DNA from: Rhizobiales bacterium Ga0077548
Lineage (GTDB): Bacteria; Pseudomonadota; Alphaproteobacteria; Rhizobiales; Xanthobacteraceae
NCBI GenBank assembly: GCA_001464215.1
Contig: LNEZ01000018.1
Location: forward strand, 1 to 39,580
Length of the DNA: 39,580 bases
Direction: 5' to 3'
Below are positions 1-7,818 of this stretch, one piece after another. The notes beneath the pieces were generated by a model that worked only from the letters and a program-made list of their open reading frames with translations, ran no database searches and was not told the origin of the DNA. Numbering within the stretch: position 1 is the first letter of the stretch; every line of letters starts with the position of its first letter. The position numbers and the translations under genes were made by a program.

Positions 1-630
1 ATTCCGCTGGTCGGGTTCTACTTGCAGCCCGCGGTGGGCGGCATCGTGCTGCCGGCTTCGTTCTGGAAGCGCTTTGCCGAAATCGAGAATGTCGTCGCGA
101 TCAAGATGGCGCCGTTCAATCGCTACCGTACGCTTGATGCGATCCGTGGCGTAGTCGAAGCGAAGGCGGAAGACCGTATCACGCTTTACACCGGCAATGA
201 CGACCACATCGTGCTCGATCTCGTCACCCCGTTCGTGATCGTACGCGACGGCAAGCCCGTGACCGTTCGCATCAAGGGCGGCTTGCTCGGTCACTGGAGT
301 TGCTGGGTGCAGCGCGCGGTCGAATTGCTGGAACGCGCGCAAAAAGAAGCCGCGCAATCTTCCGTCACTGCGGAAATGCTGGCGCTGGATTCGCAAGTGA
401 CCGATTGCAATTCCGCGATCTTCGATGTCGCGAACGACTTCCATGGCGTGATCTGCGGCTGTCACGAAATCCTGCGCCGTCAGGGGTTGCTTGAGGGCAC
501 CTGGTGTCTCGATCCGAAAGAGACGCTCGGCCCCGGCCAGAAGGAAGAAATCGATCGCGTTTATGGCGCTTATCCGCATCTGAACGACGACGCATTCGTG
601 CGCGAGAATCTGAACCGGTGGCTGGCATGA
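1..630 (+). CDS. Dihydrodipicolinate synthase family protein (DapA-like aldolase), 5' truncated
   Basis: This is the C-terminal ~209 residues of a class I aldolase of the DHDPS/N-acetylneuraminate lyase family. The frame is open from base 1, so the start lies outside the window. The segment AIKMAPFNRY carries the Lys expected to form the Schiff base, and YTGNDD matches the later barrel strand of the family. The C-terminal ~100 residues (Cys-rich around CNSAIFDVAND and GVICGCHEILRRQG) are longer than in true DapA, so a lysine-pathway role is unlikely. A catabolic aldolase or dehydratase acting on a keto-acid sugar derivative is more plausible. It lies 67 bp upstream of an ABC permease and probably belongs to the same operon. 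The family is clear; the substrate is not. Confidence 0.85.
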   Translation: MPLVGFYLQPAVGGIVLPASFWKRFAEIENVVAIKMAPFNRYRTLDAIRGVVEAKAEDRITLYTGNDDHIVLDLVTPFVIVRDGKPVTVRIKGGLLGHWSCWVQRAVELLERAQKEAAQSSVTAEMLALDSQVTDCNSAIFDVANDFHGVICGCHEILRRQGLLEGTWCLDPKETLGPGQKEEIDRVYGAYPHLNDDAFVRENLNRWLA

Positions 631-697
631 AGTATTTTTGCGGGTTGCGAGCGAACATGGCTTCCCGGATAGTCGGACTGGGAAGGGGAGAACAGCT

Positions 698-1465
698 ATG
701 AGTGGCAGTAACGAACAGGTGCAGCGCTATGCGCTGGCCGTCCTCAGCCATTTGATCCTTGTCGCGGCTTGGCATTTCTTCGTGGTCTATGGAAAAATTC
801 CGAAGATCGTGATGCCATCGCCTTACGACACGATTCATGCGCTGCTCGTGCCGAATTACCGCTGGCTGGAGAATATCGCGGCGACGAGCATCGAAGTCTT
901 CGGTGGATTTCTGCTTGCGGCGGTATTCGGAATTCTAACCGCACTCATGTTCTCTTGGTTTCGTTACCTTGAGATGTTCGCAATGCCGCTTCTCGTCAGC
1001 CTCAACATGATTCCAAAAGTGGCGCTCGGACCCTTGATGATCGTATGGCTCCGCTACGGCATCTGGCCGAACACGCTGATGGCGTTTGCGATCTGCTTCT
1101 TTCCTATCGTGCTGACGACCGCGCGCGGACTTCGCGAAGTCGAGCCCGATCTCTTGGATTTAGTTCGCACCTTGCGCGGCTCGCGCTGGCAACTCTTCGT
1201 GAAAATTCAGCTTCCCGGCGCGCTTCCCTACATTTTCTCCGGCATGAAGGTGGCGGCCATTCTCGCGGTCGCAGGCGCGATTGTTGGCGAATTCCTCGGC
1301 TCCGAACGCGGCCTCGGTTATCTGATGCTGCAAGTACAGGTGACGTTAGATACCGCCGCGATGTTCATGGCGGTGATTCTTATCACGCTGATCGGCGGCG
1401 TGCTGTACGGCATCGTGCTTGGTCTAGAGCGTTACTTCGTCGTCAAAGACGCGCGGATTCAATAG
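698..1465 (+). CDS. ABC transporter permease (SsuC/TauC/nitrate-sulfonate-taurine type)
   Basis: A 255-residue inner-membrane permease with about six hydrophobic helices. The cytoplasmic EAA loop is recognisable around residues 145-170 (LREVEPDLLDLVRTLRGSRW followed by a Pro-rich turn), which docks onto the ATPase encoded next. I chose the ATG at 698, not the upstream GTG at 638, because AAGGGGAG sits just before it and family members begin near here. Relatives import sulfonates, taurine, pyrimidine precursors or aromatic acids with an NMT1/THI5-type binding protein. No binding protein is visible here, so it is probably upstream of the window. The ATPase gene follows after 8 bp. Confidence 0.9.
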   Translation: MSGSNEQVQRYALAVLSHLILVAAWHFFVVYGKIPKIVMPSPYDTIHALLVPNYRWLENIAATSIEVFGGFLLAAVFGILTALMFSWFRYLEMFAMPLLVSLNMIPKVALGPLMIVWLRYGIWPNTLMAFAICFFPIVLTTARGLREVEPDLLDLVRTLRGSRWQLFVKIQLPGALPYIFSGMKVAAILAVAGAIVGEFLGSERGLGYLMLQVQVTLDTAAMFMAVILITLIGGVLYGIVLGLERYFVVKDARIQ

Positions 1466-1473
1466 GGCGCGTC

Positions 1474-2238
1474 ATGACCGAAGCATTCATTCATCTCGAT
1501 AACGTCAAGAAGGTCTATCGGACCCGCGGCAAGGAATTTCTCGCCGTGTCGCAGGCGACCTTCGATGTCGAACAGGGCGAACTCGTTTCGCTAGTAGGTC
1601 CGTCCGGCTGCGGCAAGACCACCCTCCTGAAAATTCTGGCCGGCCTGCACGGCTTCGACGGCGGGGTCGTTCGCATTGGCTCCGGAAAGCAGCCGTTCAA
1701 CCCGGCGCGCGACATCGGCATGGTGTTCCAGCAGCCGCTTTTGTTGAAGTGGCGGCGCATCATCGACAACGTGATGTTGCCTGCGGAAATCCTGGGGCTG
1801 CCGCAGGCTGCCGCACGTGCACGCGCCTACGAGCTTCTCGATCTCGTCGGCCTAAAGGGCCATGAGGACAAATATCCTTACGAGCTTTCCGGCGGTATGC
1901 AGCAGCGTGCTTCGATCGCACGCGCGCTGGTCCATGACCCGAAGCTCATTCTGATGGACGAACCGTTCGGCGCGCTGGACGCGCTCACACGCGAGAAAAT
2001 GAATCTCGAATTGTTGCAAATCTGGGCGAAGGCGAAGAAGACCATCATCTTCGTGACCCACGGCATCACCGAAGCCGTCTTCCTCGGCACGCGTGTCGTA
2101 GTGCTGACGGCTGGCCCGGCGAAGATGGCGGACAATTTCGAGGTCGATATTCCGATGCCGCGCACGCTGGATGTGCGCAACACGGAAAAGTTCGGCGAAT
2201 ACACACGCCGGATTTACCGGCTCTTGGGAATGGAATGA
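1474..2238 (+). CDS. ABC transporter ATP-binding protein (SsuB/TauB type)
   Basis: A 254-residue ATPase partner of the preceding permease. It has Walker A GPSGCGKTT at about residues 42-50, the Q-loop at FQQP near 85-88, the signature LSGGMQQR at about 138-145, Walker B LILMDEP at about 158-164 and the H-loop in FVTHGITEA. Length and motifs are those of a complete nitrate/sulfonate/taurine-type ATPase. The ATG at 1474 replaces a much longer open frame (from 1045) that runs through the permease gene in another frame. Its last codons overlap the next gene by 4 bp (ATGA), which suggests translational coupling with the flavoprotein. Confidence 0.93.
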   Translation: MTEAFIHLDNVKKVYRTRGKEFLAVSQATFDVEQGELVSLVGPSGCGKTTLLKILAGLHGFDGGVVRIGSGKQPFNPARDIGMVFQQPLLLKWRRIIDNVMLPAEILGLPQAAARARAYELLDLVGLKGHEDKYPYELSGGMQQRASIARALVHDPKLILMDEPFGALDALTREKMNLELLQIWAKAKKTIIFVTHGITEAVFLGTRVVVLTAGPAKMADNFEVDIPMPRTLDVRNTEKFGEYTRRIYRLLGME

Positions 2239-3839
2239 GCTGGGACGGCATCATCATCGGCGCGGGACATAACGCGCTTGTGCTGCAGGCCTATCTCGGC
2301 AGGGCCGGATTAAAGATTCTCTCAATCGATCGCCGTCATATCGCCGGCGGCGGCTTGTCGACGATGGAAGATCCGCGCCGCCCCGGCTTCCTGCACAACA
2401 CGCACGCTTTCTTTCAGCGGGCGATCACGCAGATGCCTTGGTACGCCGATCTCGAGTTAGAGCGTCACGGCGCGAAATATATCGAGCCGGAGCTGAACGT
2501 CGCGATGATCACGAGCGATGACCGCTCGCTGGAATGGTGGACCGATATTGAGCGCACCGTTTCTTCGTTTGAAAAGTTCTCGAAGAAGGACGCCGAGACG
2601 CTCAAGCGCTGGCAGAGCGATTTCGTTCCCATTGTGCGCGACATTCTGTCTTGGGAGGCGAAGTCGCCACCGCTGCCTACGAAAGAGCGTCGCGCGCTTC
2701 TCGAGAATAGCGCTGCCGGCCGCAGGCTGCTCGAAGTGAGCGCATTGTCGCCGCTCGAATTCGTGCATCAGGAGTTCGAGAACCCGGCGGTGAAAGCAGG
2801 TCTTCTGTTCTTCAACGGTCTTCGCGAAGTCGATCTGCGCGTCAAAGGTTTCGGTCATCATATCGCAGCACTGCTCGCGTCGCCTGCCAAAGCGCAAATG
2901 TCGCGCGGCGGCACGGCCGCGCTCGCGCGAGCGCTCGAGAATACAGTACGCGGCAGCGGCGGCGAAATTCGCCTGAATACCGAACTCTCGCGGATCGTGA
3001 TCGAAAACGGTAAAGCCGTCGGCATCGAGACGCGGGAAGGGGAGATTATTCGCGCGAAGACCTTCGTCGCTTCGGCGCTGAATCCGCAGCAGACCTTCCT
3101 CGATCTTTTGGATGAGAAACTGGTGCCGCGTGAAATTCGTGATCTCGCATCGAAGTTTCAATACAATCTGCTTGCGCCTCTTTTCGCACTTCACCTCAAT
3201 CTCCATGAAGCGCCGCGATATGCTGCCGCGAAGAACAACCCGGCGCTCGCGAAAGCCTTCATGGTGATCATGGGGCTCGATCACGTCGATCAGTTCAACG
3301 ACATCGTGCGCCATCACGAAGCCGGCACCGTGCCCGATACAGTAATGTGGGGCGCAACCCCTTCGCTTTTTGACTCGACGCAAGCACCGCGCGGAAAGCA
3401 CACGGCCTTCATGTGGGAGAAGCTGCCGTATCACCTGAACAATGATCCTGCGACTTGGGACGCCTACAAAGACAAGCACGGCGAAAAGATGCTGCAGCTT
3501 TGGCGCAAGCACGCGCCGAACCTCGAAGGTGCCGTCATCGACGCCTTCACCCGCTCGCCGCTCGATGTGGAGCGCGAACTGCCGAATATGCGTGAAGCCG
3601 ACCTGTTGATCGGCGCTTTCACGAATGGACAAGTTGGGCACGACCGGCCGTTTCCTGGCGCCGGCAATTATCGCGCGCATATTCCGAATTTGTATCTCTG
3701 CGGCTCGTCGAGCCATCCAGGCGGCAATGTTACCGGGCTTCCGGGCTACAATGCTGCGCAAGTGATTCTTGCGGACCTCGGCATCAAATCCGATTGGGCG
3801 CCGCCGCCGATTTCGGAACGATTGAAGGCATTGCACTGA
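2235..3839 (+). CDS. FAD/NAD(P)-dependent oxidoreductase, PYROXD2/phytoene-desaturase-like
   Basis: A 534-residue flavoprotein. An N-terminal Rossmann dinucleotide-binding motif, IIIGAGHNAL, starts at residue 7 and is followed by an acidic/Arg segment, SIDRRH, ending the second strand. A second FAD-contacting stretch near the C-terminus reads LYLCGSSSHPGGNVTGLPG, typical of the phytoene-desaturase/amine-oxidase superfamily and of the PYROXD2 (NAD(P)/FAD-dependent) branch. Members of this branch are mostly uncharacterised; no carotenoid genes are nearby, so carotenoid synthesis is unlikely. The start overlaps the ATPase stop as ATGA, and the TetR gene start overlaps this stop as TGATG. It may therefore oxidise the compound imported by the ABC system. 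That last step is inference. Confidence 0.85.
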   Translation: MSWDGIIIGAGHNALVLQAYLGRAGLKILSIDRRHIAGGGLSTMEDPRRPGFLHNTHAFFQRAITQMPWYADLELERHGAKYIEPELNVAMITSDDRSLEWWTDIERTVSSFEKFSKKDAETLKRWQSDFVPIVRDILSWEAKSPPLPTKERRALLENSAAGRRLLEVSALSPLEFVHQEFENPAVKAGLLFFNGLREVDLRVKGFGHHIAALLASPAKAQMSRGGTAALARALENTVRGSGGEIRLNTELSRIVIENGKAVGIETREGEIIRAKTFVASALNPQQTFLDLLDEKLVPREIRDLASKFQYNLLAPLFALHLNLHEAPRYAAAKNNPALAKAFMVIMGLDHVDQFNDIVRHHEAGTVPDTVMWGATPSLFDSTQAPRGKHTAFMWEKLPYHLNNDPATWDAYKDKHGEKMLQLWRKHAPNLEGAVIDAFTRSPLDVERELPNMREADLLIGAFTNGQVGHDRPFPGAGNYRAHIPNLYLCGSSSHPGGNVTGLPGYNAAQVILADLGIKSDWAPPPISERLKALH

Positions 3840-4510
3840 TGGCAACCGCGGTCGCCGTAAAGAAAACGCCGTTGAAGCGCGCAAACGGAAACGCACGCGA
3901 TCCCGAACGCACACGCGCGGTAATTCTTGCCGCGGCGACTGCCGAGATTACGGCGAAAGGCTTGGGTGGCGCGCGCGTCGATGAAATCGCGGATCGTGCG
4001 GGCGTCAACAAACGCATGATCTATCACTACTTCGGCGACAAGGAAGGCGTTTATCTTGCTGTGCTGGAAGCCGCTTACGCGGAAATCCGCTCGGAAGAAA
4101 TCAAACTCGATCTAAAGAAGCGCGATCCGGTCGCGGGTATGCGCGAACTTGTCGCCTTCACTTGGAACTACTATCGCGATCATCCGGAGTTTCTGAGCTT
4201 GCTCGCCACCGAAAACCTGCATCGCGCGGCTTATCTGAAGCGCTCGAAAAAAATCCGCGAGTTGCATTCGCCGCTGGTCGGTATGATCAACGATCTGTTG
4301 CAGCGTGGCGCGAAGGCCAAAGTCTTCCGCAACGATGTCGATCCGGTCGAGCTTTATATTTCAATTGCGGCGCTCGGCTTCTTTTATATGTCGAACCGGC
4401 ACACGCTTTCTACGATCTTTGGGCGTGATCTCGCAGCGCCGAAGAGCCTCGAGACGCGCGGCAAGCATCTCGTCGAGGTCGTGATGGGGTACCTTCGGCC
4501 CCAAGTATGA
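3839..4510 (+). CDS. TetR/AcrR family transcriptional regulator
   Basis: A 223-residue one-component repressor-like protein. Residues ~22-70 form the TetR DNA-binding domain: DPERTRAVILAAATAEI is helix 1, and the helix-turn-helix VDEIADRAGVNKRMIYHYFG lies at about 48-66. The remainder is an all-helical ligand-binding domain with a TetR_C-like region (FTWNYYRDHPEFLSLLATE). I took the ATG at 3839, which overlaps the flavoprotein stop by one base, instead of an upstream frame extension. The stop TGA lies inside a REP-like palindrome. A palindrome at 4592-4607, ahead of the next operon, is a good candidate operator. Confidence 0.9.
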   Translation: MATAVAVKKTPLKRANGNARDPERTRAVILAAATAEITAKGLGGARVDEIADRAGVNKRMIYHYFGDKEGVYLAVLEAAYAEIRSEEIKLDLKKRDPVAGMRELVAFTWNYYRDHPEFLSLLATENLHRAAYLKRSKKIRELHSPLVGMINDLLQRGAKAKVFRNDVDPVELYISIAALGFFYMSNRHTLSTIFGRDLAAPKSLETRGKHLVEVVMGYLRPQV

Positions 4511-4546
4511 TCCCGAAAGTGGAAACCGGTTTTCGGGAAAGATCAT
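4507..4546. repeat. REP-like palindromic element, Rhizobiales type
   Basis: ATGATC-CCCGAAA ... TTTCGGG-aaa-GATCAT forms nested inverted repeats around the centre GTGGAAACCGG. From memory, near-identical elements are scattered in intergenic spaces of Bradyrhizobium and related genomes. The element supplies the TGA stop of the tetR gene (4508-4510). It could act as an mRNA-stabilising or weak terminating hairpin. A degenerate relative occurs at 27539. Confidence 0.7.
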
Positions 4547-4563
4547 GCTTCAAAGAACAAGCC

Positions 4564-4592
4564 TTGACGGCAAAACCGCGCTATCGTACTTG
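4564..4592 (+). promoter_or_regulatory. Candidate sigma70-type promoter for the Gfo/Idh-DUF993-isomerase operon
   Basis: TTGACG (4564-4569) is a near-consensus -35. With a 17-bp spacer the -10 would be TACTTG (4587-4592), which is weak. It directly abuts the palindrome at 4592-4607, an arrangement expected for repression. The -35 is convincing, the -10 is not. Confidence 0.4.
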
Positions 4593-4607
4593 TAACTAAT
4601 TGGTTAC
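4592..4607. promoter_or_regulatory. 16-bp palindromic operator candidate (TetR-type)
   Basis: GTAACTAATTGGTTAC is an inverted repeat with 5-bp arms GTAAC/GTTAC around a central AATT and only one mismatched pair. It sits between the tetR stop and the Gfo/Idh start, just after a candidate promoter. Length and symmetry match many TetR-family operators. Binding by the neighbouring regulator is inference. Confidence 0.55.
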
Positions 4608-4661
4608 TTAGGGCCGCGAAACGAACGGCCTGTGCAAACAAAACATTCCGGGAGAGCGAAA

Positions 4662-5816
4662 ATGGCGGCGCAGCGCCTTGGCATCATCATGAACGGCGTG
4701 ACCGGACGCATGGGCTTGAACCAGCATCTGGTTCGCTCGATCGTAGCGATCCGGAAGCAGGGCGGTGTCACGCTCTCGAACGGCGACCGCGTGATGCCAG
4801 ATCCGATTCTGGTCGGCCGCAACGCCGAGAAGGTCGCGGCACTCGCCAAACAATACGGCATCGAGCGCTCGACTTCCGATCTCGACGCCGCACTGAAAAA
4901 TCCGGACGACACGGTTTTCTTCGACGCCGCGACCACGCAGATGCGTTGCGATCTGCTGACCAAGGCGATCGACGCCGGCAAGCACGTTTATTGCGAGAAG
5001 CCGATTTCGGATTCGCTGGATAAGGCGCTTGCGGTTGCCAAGCTCGCGAAGCAAAAAGGCATCAAGCACGGCGTAGTACAGGATAAATTATTCCTGCCGG
5101 GCCTGCGCAAGATGCAGTTGCTGAAAGAATCCGGTTTCTTCGGAAAGCTGCTCTCGGTGCGCGGTGAATTCGGTTACTGGGTGTTCGAAGGCGACTGGGG
5201 TCAGCCCGCACAGCGCCCAAGCTGGAATTATCGCAAGGCCGACGGCGGCGGCATCATTCTCGATATGCTTTGCCACTGGCGCTACGTTCTCGACAATCTC
5301 TTCGGCAACGTGAAGGCCGTGAGCTGCCTTGGCGCCACGCACATTCCCGAACGCGTCGATGAGAACGGCAAGACCTACAAGGCCGATGTCGATGACGCGG
5401 CCTACGCGACCTTCGAGCTTGAAGGCGGCGTGATCGCGCAGATCAACTCCTCCTGGACCACGCGTGTGAAGCGCGACGATCTCGTCACCTTCCATGCCGA
5501 TGGTACGCACGGCTCCGCGGTCGCGGGCCTCACGCGTTGCTACACGCAAGCCCGCGTGAACACGCCGCGCCCGGTTTGGAATCCGGACGAACCGCAGACC
5601 ATGAAATTTCAGGACCAGTGGGAAGAAGTTCCGGATAACACGGTCTATGACAACGGCTTCAAGGTGCAGTGGGAAGGCTTCATCCGCCACCTGATCGAGA
5701 ACACGCCGTGGAAATTCGATTTGCTGGAAGGCGCCAAAGGCGTTCAGCTTGCCGAGCTTGGTTTAAAAAGCTGGGCCGAGCGCCGCTGGCTCGATGTGCC
5801 TGAACTGAAGGTGTGA
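4662..5816 (+). CDS. Gfo/Idh/MocA family oxidoreductase
   Basis: A 384-residue NAD(P)-dependent dehydrogenase. The N-terminal Rossmann domain has GIIMNGVTGRMG (residues 7-18), and the hallmark EKP motif appears in YCEKPIS (about 110-116). The C-terminal alpha/beta domain contains DGGGIILDMLCHW, the usual substrate-binding strand with its histidine. Family members oxidise or reduce sugars, inositols and related polyols. I chose ATG 4662, with GGAGAG six bases ahead, over a GTG at 4632. DUF993 and isomerase genes follow with almost no spacing, so the three likely form one catabolic pathway in which this enzyme performs the redox step. Confidence 0.92.
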   Translation: MAAQRLGIIMNGVTGRMGLNQHLVRSIVAIRKQGGVTLSNGDRVMPDPILVGRNAEKVAALAKQYGIERSTSDLDAALKNPDDTVFFDAATTQMRCDLLTKAIDAGKHVYCEKPISDSLDKALAVAKLAKQKGIKHGVVQDKLFLPGLRKMQLLKESGFFGKLLSVRGEFGYWVFEGDWGQPAQRPSWNYRKADGGGIILDMLCHWRYVLDNLFGNVKAVSCLGATHIPERVDENGKTYKADVDDAAYATFELEGGVIAQINSSWTTRVKRDDLVTFHADGTHGSAVAGLTRCYTQARVNTPRPVWNPDEPQTMKFQDQWEEVPDNTVYDNGFKVQWEGFIRHLIENTPWKFDLLEGAKGVQLAELGLKSWAERRWLDVPELKV

Positions 5817-5818
5817 CG

Positions 5819-6985
5819 ATGGCGACACTCTCGCTGCCCGGTCTTGATCGCAAGCTCTCGCCGTACACCACCGGTGAGCCGATCCAGTTTCCTTCCAAGG
5901 AAGAAATCGCTTCGTTCAATCGCGTGGCGTTTGCCGCGGCACACGTCGTCGCCGATCCGCTTGCGAACAACGATCCTTGGGTCGATCCCGCGATCGACTG
6001 GGATCGCACCATCGCGTTCCGCCACTACCTTTGGGACCTCGGCCTAGGCGTTGCCGAAGCGATGGACACCGCGCAGCGCGGCATGGGACTCGACTGGAGT
6101 GGAGCGCAGGAACTGATCAAGCGCGCGCTGGACGCCGCGAAATCGCGTCCGGGGGTAAAAATTGCCTGCGGTTGCGGCACCGATCACATCACGCCGGGGC
6201 CTGACGTTTCGATCGATGATGTCATCCGCGCTTACGAAGAGCAGCTCGAAGTGATCGAGAAGCTCGGCGGCCGCCTGATCGTGATGGCGAGCCGTGCGCT
6301 CGCCTATGCCGCGAAAAGTCCGGAGGACTACAAGCGCGTTTACGACCGCATTCTTTCTCAAGTGAAAGAGCCGGTAATCCTGCATTGGCTAGGCGAGATG
6401 TTCGATCCGGCGCTGAAAGGCTATTGGGGCTCGAACGATCACGGAGCTGCGATGGATGTCTGTCTCGACATCATCGCGCGCAACGCCGCGAAGGTCGATG
6501 GCGTGAAAATCTCACTGCTCTCGAAAGAAAAAGAAATCGAAATGCGCCGCCGCCTGCCGAAGGGCGTGCGTATGTATACCGGCGACGACTTCAACTACGC
6601 CGAACTGATCGCGGGCGACGAAGAAGGCTATTCCGAAGCGTTGCTCGGCATCTTCGACGGTATTGCGCCGGCAGCAAGCGCGGGTCTCGCGCGGCTTGCG
6701 AATAACGATCTGCAGGGCTTCCACGGCATTCTGGAACCGACGGTTCCGCTCTCGCGGCATATCTTCAAGGCGCCGACGCGCTTCTACAAAACCGGCATCG
6801 TGTTTCTCGCCTGGCTGAACGGCCAGCAGGATCATTTCCTGATGATCGGCGGGCAGGAGAGCGCACGCTCGATGCAGCATCTCTCCGAACTGTTCCGCCT
6901 CGCCGACAAGGCGCGCGTATTGCACGACCCGGAGCTTGCCGCGTCCCGCATGAAGAAGCTGCTTGCGGTCCACGGCATCGGTTGA
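5819..6985 (+). CDS. DUF993 / dihydrodipicolinate synthase family protein
   Basis: A 388-residue TIM-barrel protein that I assign to the DUF993 branch of the DHDPS-like aldolases. The segment DGVKISLL places a Lys where these aldolases form a Schiff base, and YTGDDFNYAELI follows at the usual distance, as in DapA-like barrels. The start is ATG 5819, with AAGG seven bases upstream; a GTG at 5813 would leave no room for a ribosome binding site. No biochemical function is established for DUF993 to my knowledge. Its place between a polyol-type dehydrogenase and a sugar-phosphate-isomerase-like protein suggests cleavage of a keto-sugar intermediate. The family call is good; the reaction is inference. 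Confidence 0.82.
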   Translation: MATLSLPGLDRKLSPYTTGEPIQFPSKEEIASFNRVAFAAAHVVADPLANNDPWVDPAIDWDRTIAFRHYLWDLGLGVAEAMDTAQRGMGLDWSGAQELIKRALDAAKSRPGVKIACGCGTDHITPGPDVSIDDVIRAYEEQLEVIEKLGGRLIVMASRALAYAAKSPEDYKRVYDRILSQVKEPVILHWLGEMFDPALKGYWGSNDHGAAMDVCLDIIARNAAKVDGVKISLLSKEKEIEMRRRLPKGVRMYTGDDFNYAELIAGDEEGYSEALLGIFDGIAPAASAGLARLANNDLQGFHGILEPTVPLSRHIFKAPTRFYKTGIVFLAWLNGQQDHFLMIGGQESARSMQHLSELFRLADKARVLHDPELAASRMKKLLAVHGIG

Positions 6986-6990
6986 CGGCC

Positions 6991-7818
6991 ATGAACGCCG
7001 AAGGTCTTTCGATCAATCTGGCGACAGTACGAGAGCAGTGGAATCTCGGCGAGGCGGTCGAGGCTTGCGCGAAGCTCGGTATTAAGGCCATCGATCCGTG
7101 GCGCGATCAGGTCACGAAATTCGGACTCGATAACTCCGCGAAAGTCATCAGGGACCACGGGATGCAGGTCACCGGCTATTGCCGCGGCGGTATGTTTACG
7201 GCCGTTGACGCAAAAGGGCGGGCTGCTGCAATCGGCGAAAACAAGCGGGCAATCGACGAAGCGCAAACGCTTGGTGCGGAATGCCTCGTGCTGGTGGTTG
7301 GCGGCGTGCCGCAAGGCTCAACCGACATTATTGGTGCGCGCACACAAGTCGCAGAGGGCATCAACGCGATTCTCGATCATGCGCGGGCTGCGAAGATGCC
7401 GCTCGCGATCGAGCCGTTGCATCCGATGTATGCCGCCGACCGTGCCTGTGTGAACACGATCAAGCAGGCGCTCGATATTGCCGTGCAACTCGGCTCCGAC
7501 GTCGGCGTCGCCATCGACACTTATCACGTGTGGTGGGACCCGGAGCTGAAAGAGCAGATCGAGCGCGCGGGCCGTGAAAAGCGCATCTTCGGGCATCACA
7601 TCTGCGACTGGCTGGTGCCAACCAAGGATATGCTCCTGGACCGCGGCATGATGGGCGACGGTATCATCGACTTCAAAGGCTTCCGCAGCATGATAGAAGC
7701 CGCAGGCTTTCACGGCCCGCAGGAAGTTGAAATCTTTTCCGCCGCAGACTGGTGGAAACGCCCCGGCGAAGAGGTGCTCAAGACTTGCATCGAGCGCTAC
7801 AATAAGCTCTGCAAATAA
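6991..7818 (+). CDS. Sugar phosphate isomerase/epimerase family protein (AP endonuclease 2-like TIM barrel)
   Basis: A 275-residue xylose-isomerase-like TIM barrel. Likely metal ligands in the family order are Glu141 (AIEPLHP), Asp176 (IDTYHVWW), His203 (GHHICDW) and Glu247 (VEIFS). The family isomerises, epimerises or dehydrates keto-sugars and inosose compounds. The start is ATG 6991, five bases past the stop of the DUF993 gene. A TTG overlapping that stop is the alternative. It is the last gene of the operon, and its TAA abuts the TAA of the convergent CoA-transferase gene. Confidence 0.88.
   Translation: MNAEGLSINLATVREQWNLGEAVEACAKLGIKAIDPWRDQVTKFGLDNSAKVIRDHGMQVTGYCRGGMFTAVDAKGRAAAIGENKRAIDEAQTLGAECLVLVVGGVPQGSTDIIGARTQVAEGINAILDHARAAKMPLAIEPLHPMYAADRACVNTIKQALDIAVQLGSDVGVAIDTYHVWWDPELKEQIERAGREKRIFGHHICDWLVPTKDMLLDRGMMGDGIIDFKGFRSMIEAAGFHGPQEVEIFSAADWWKRPGEEVLKTCIERYNKLCK

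Noticed and set aside
2457-3914. 485-residue open frame antisense to the PYROXD2-like gene
   Set aside because: Arg/His-rich, no recognisable domain or ribosome binding site. It lies opposite a gene with clear motifs, so it is a high-GC shadow frame.
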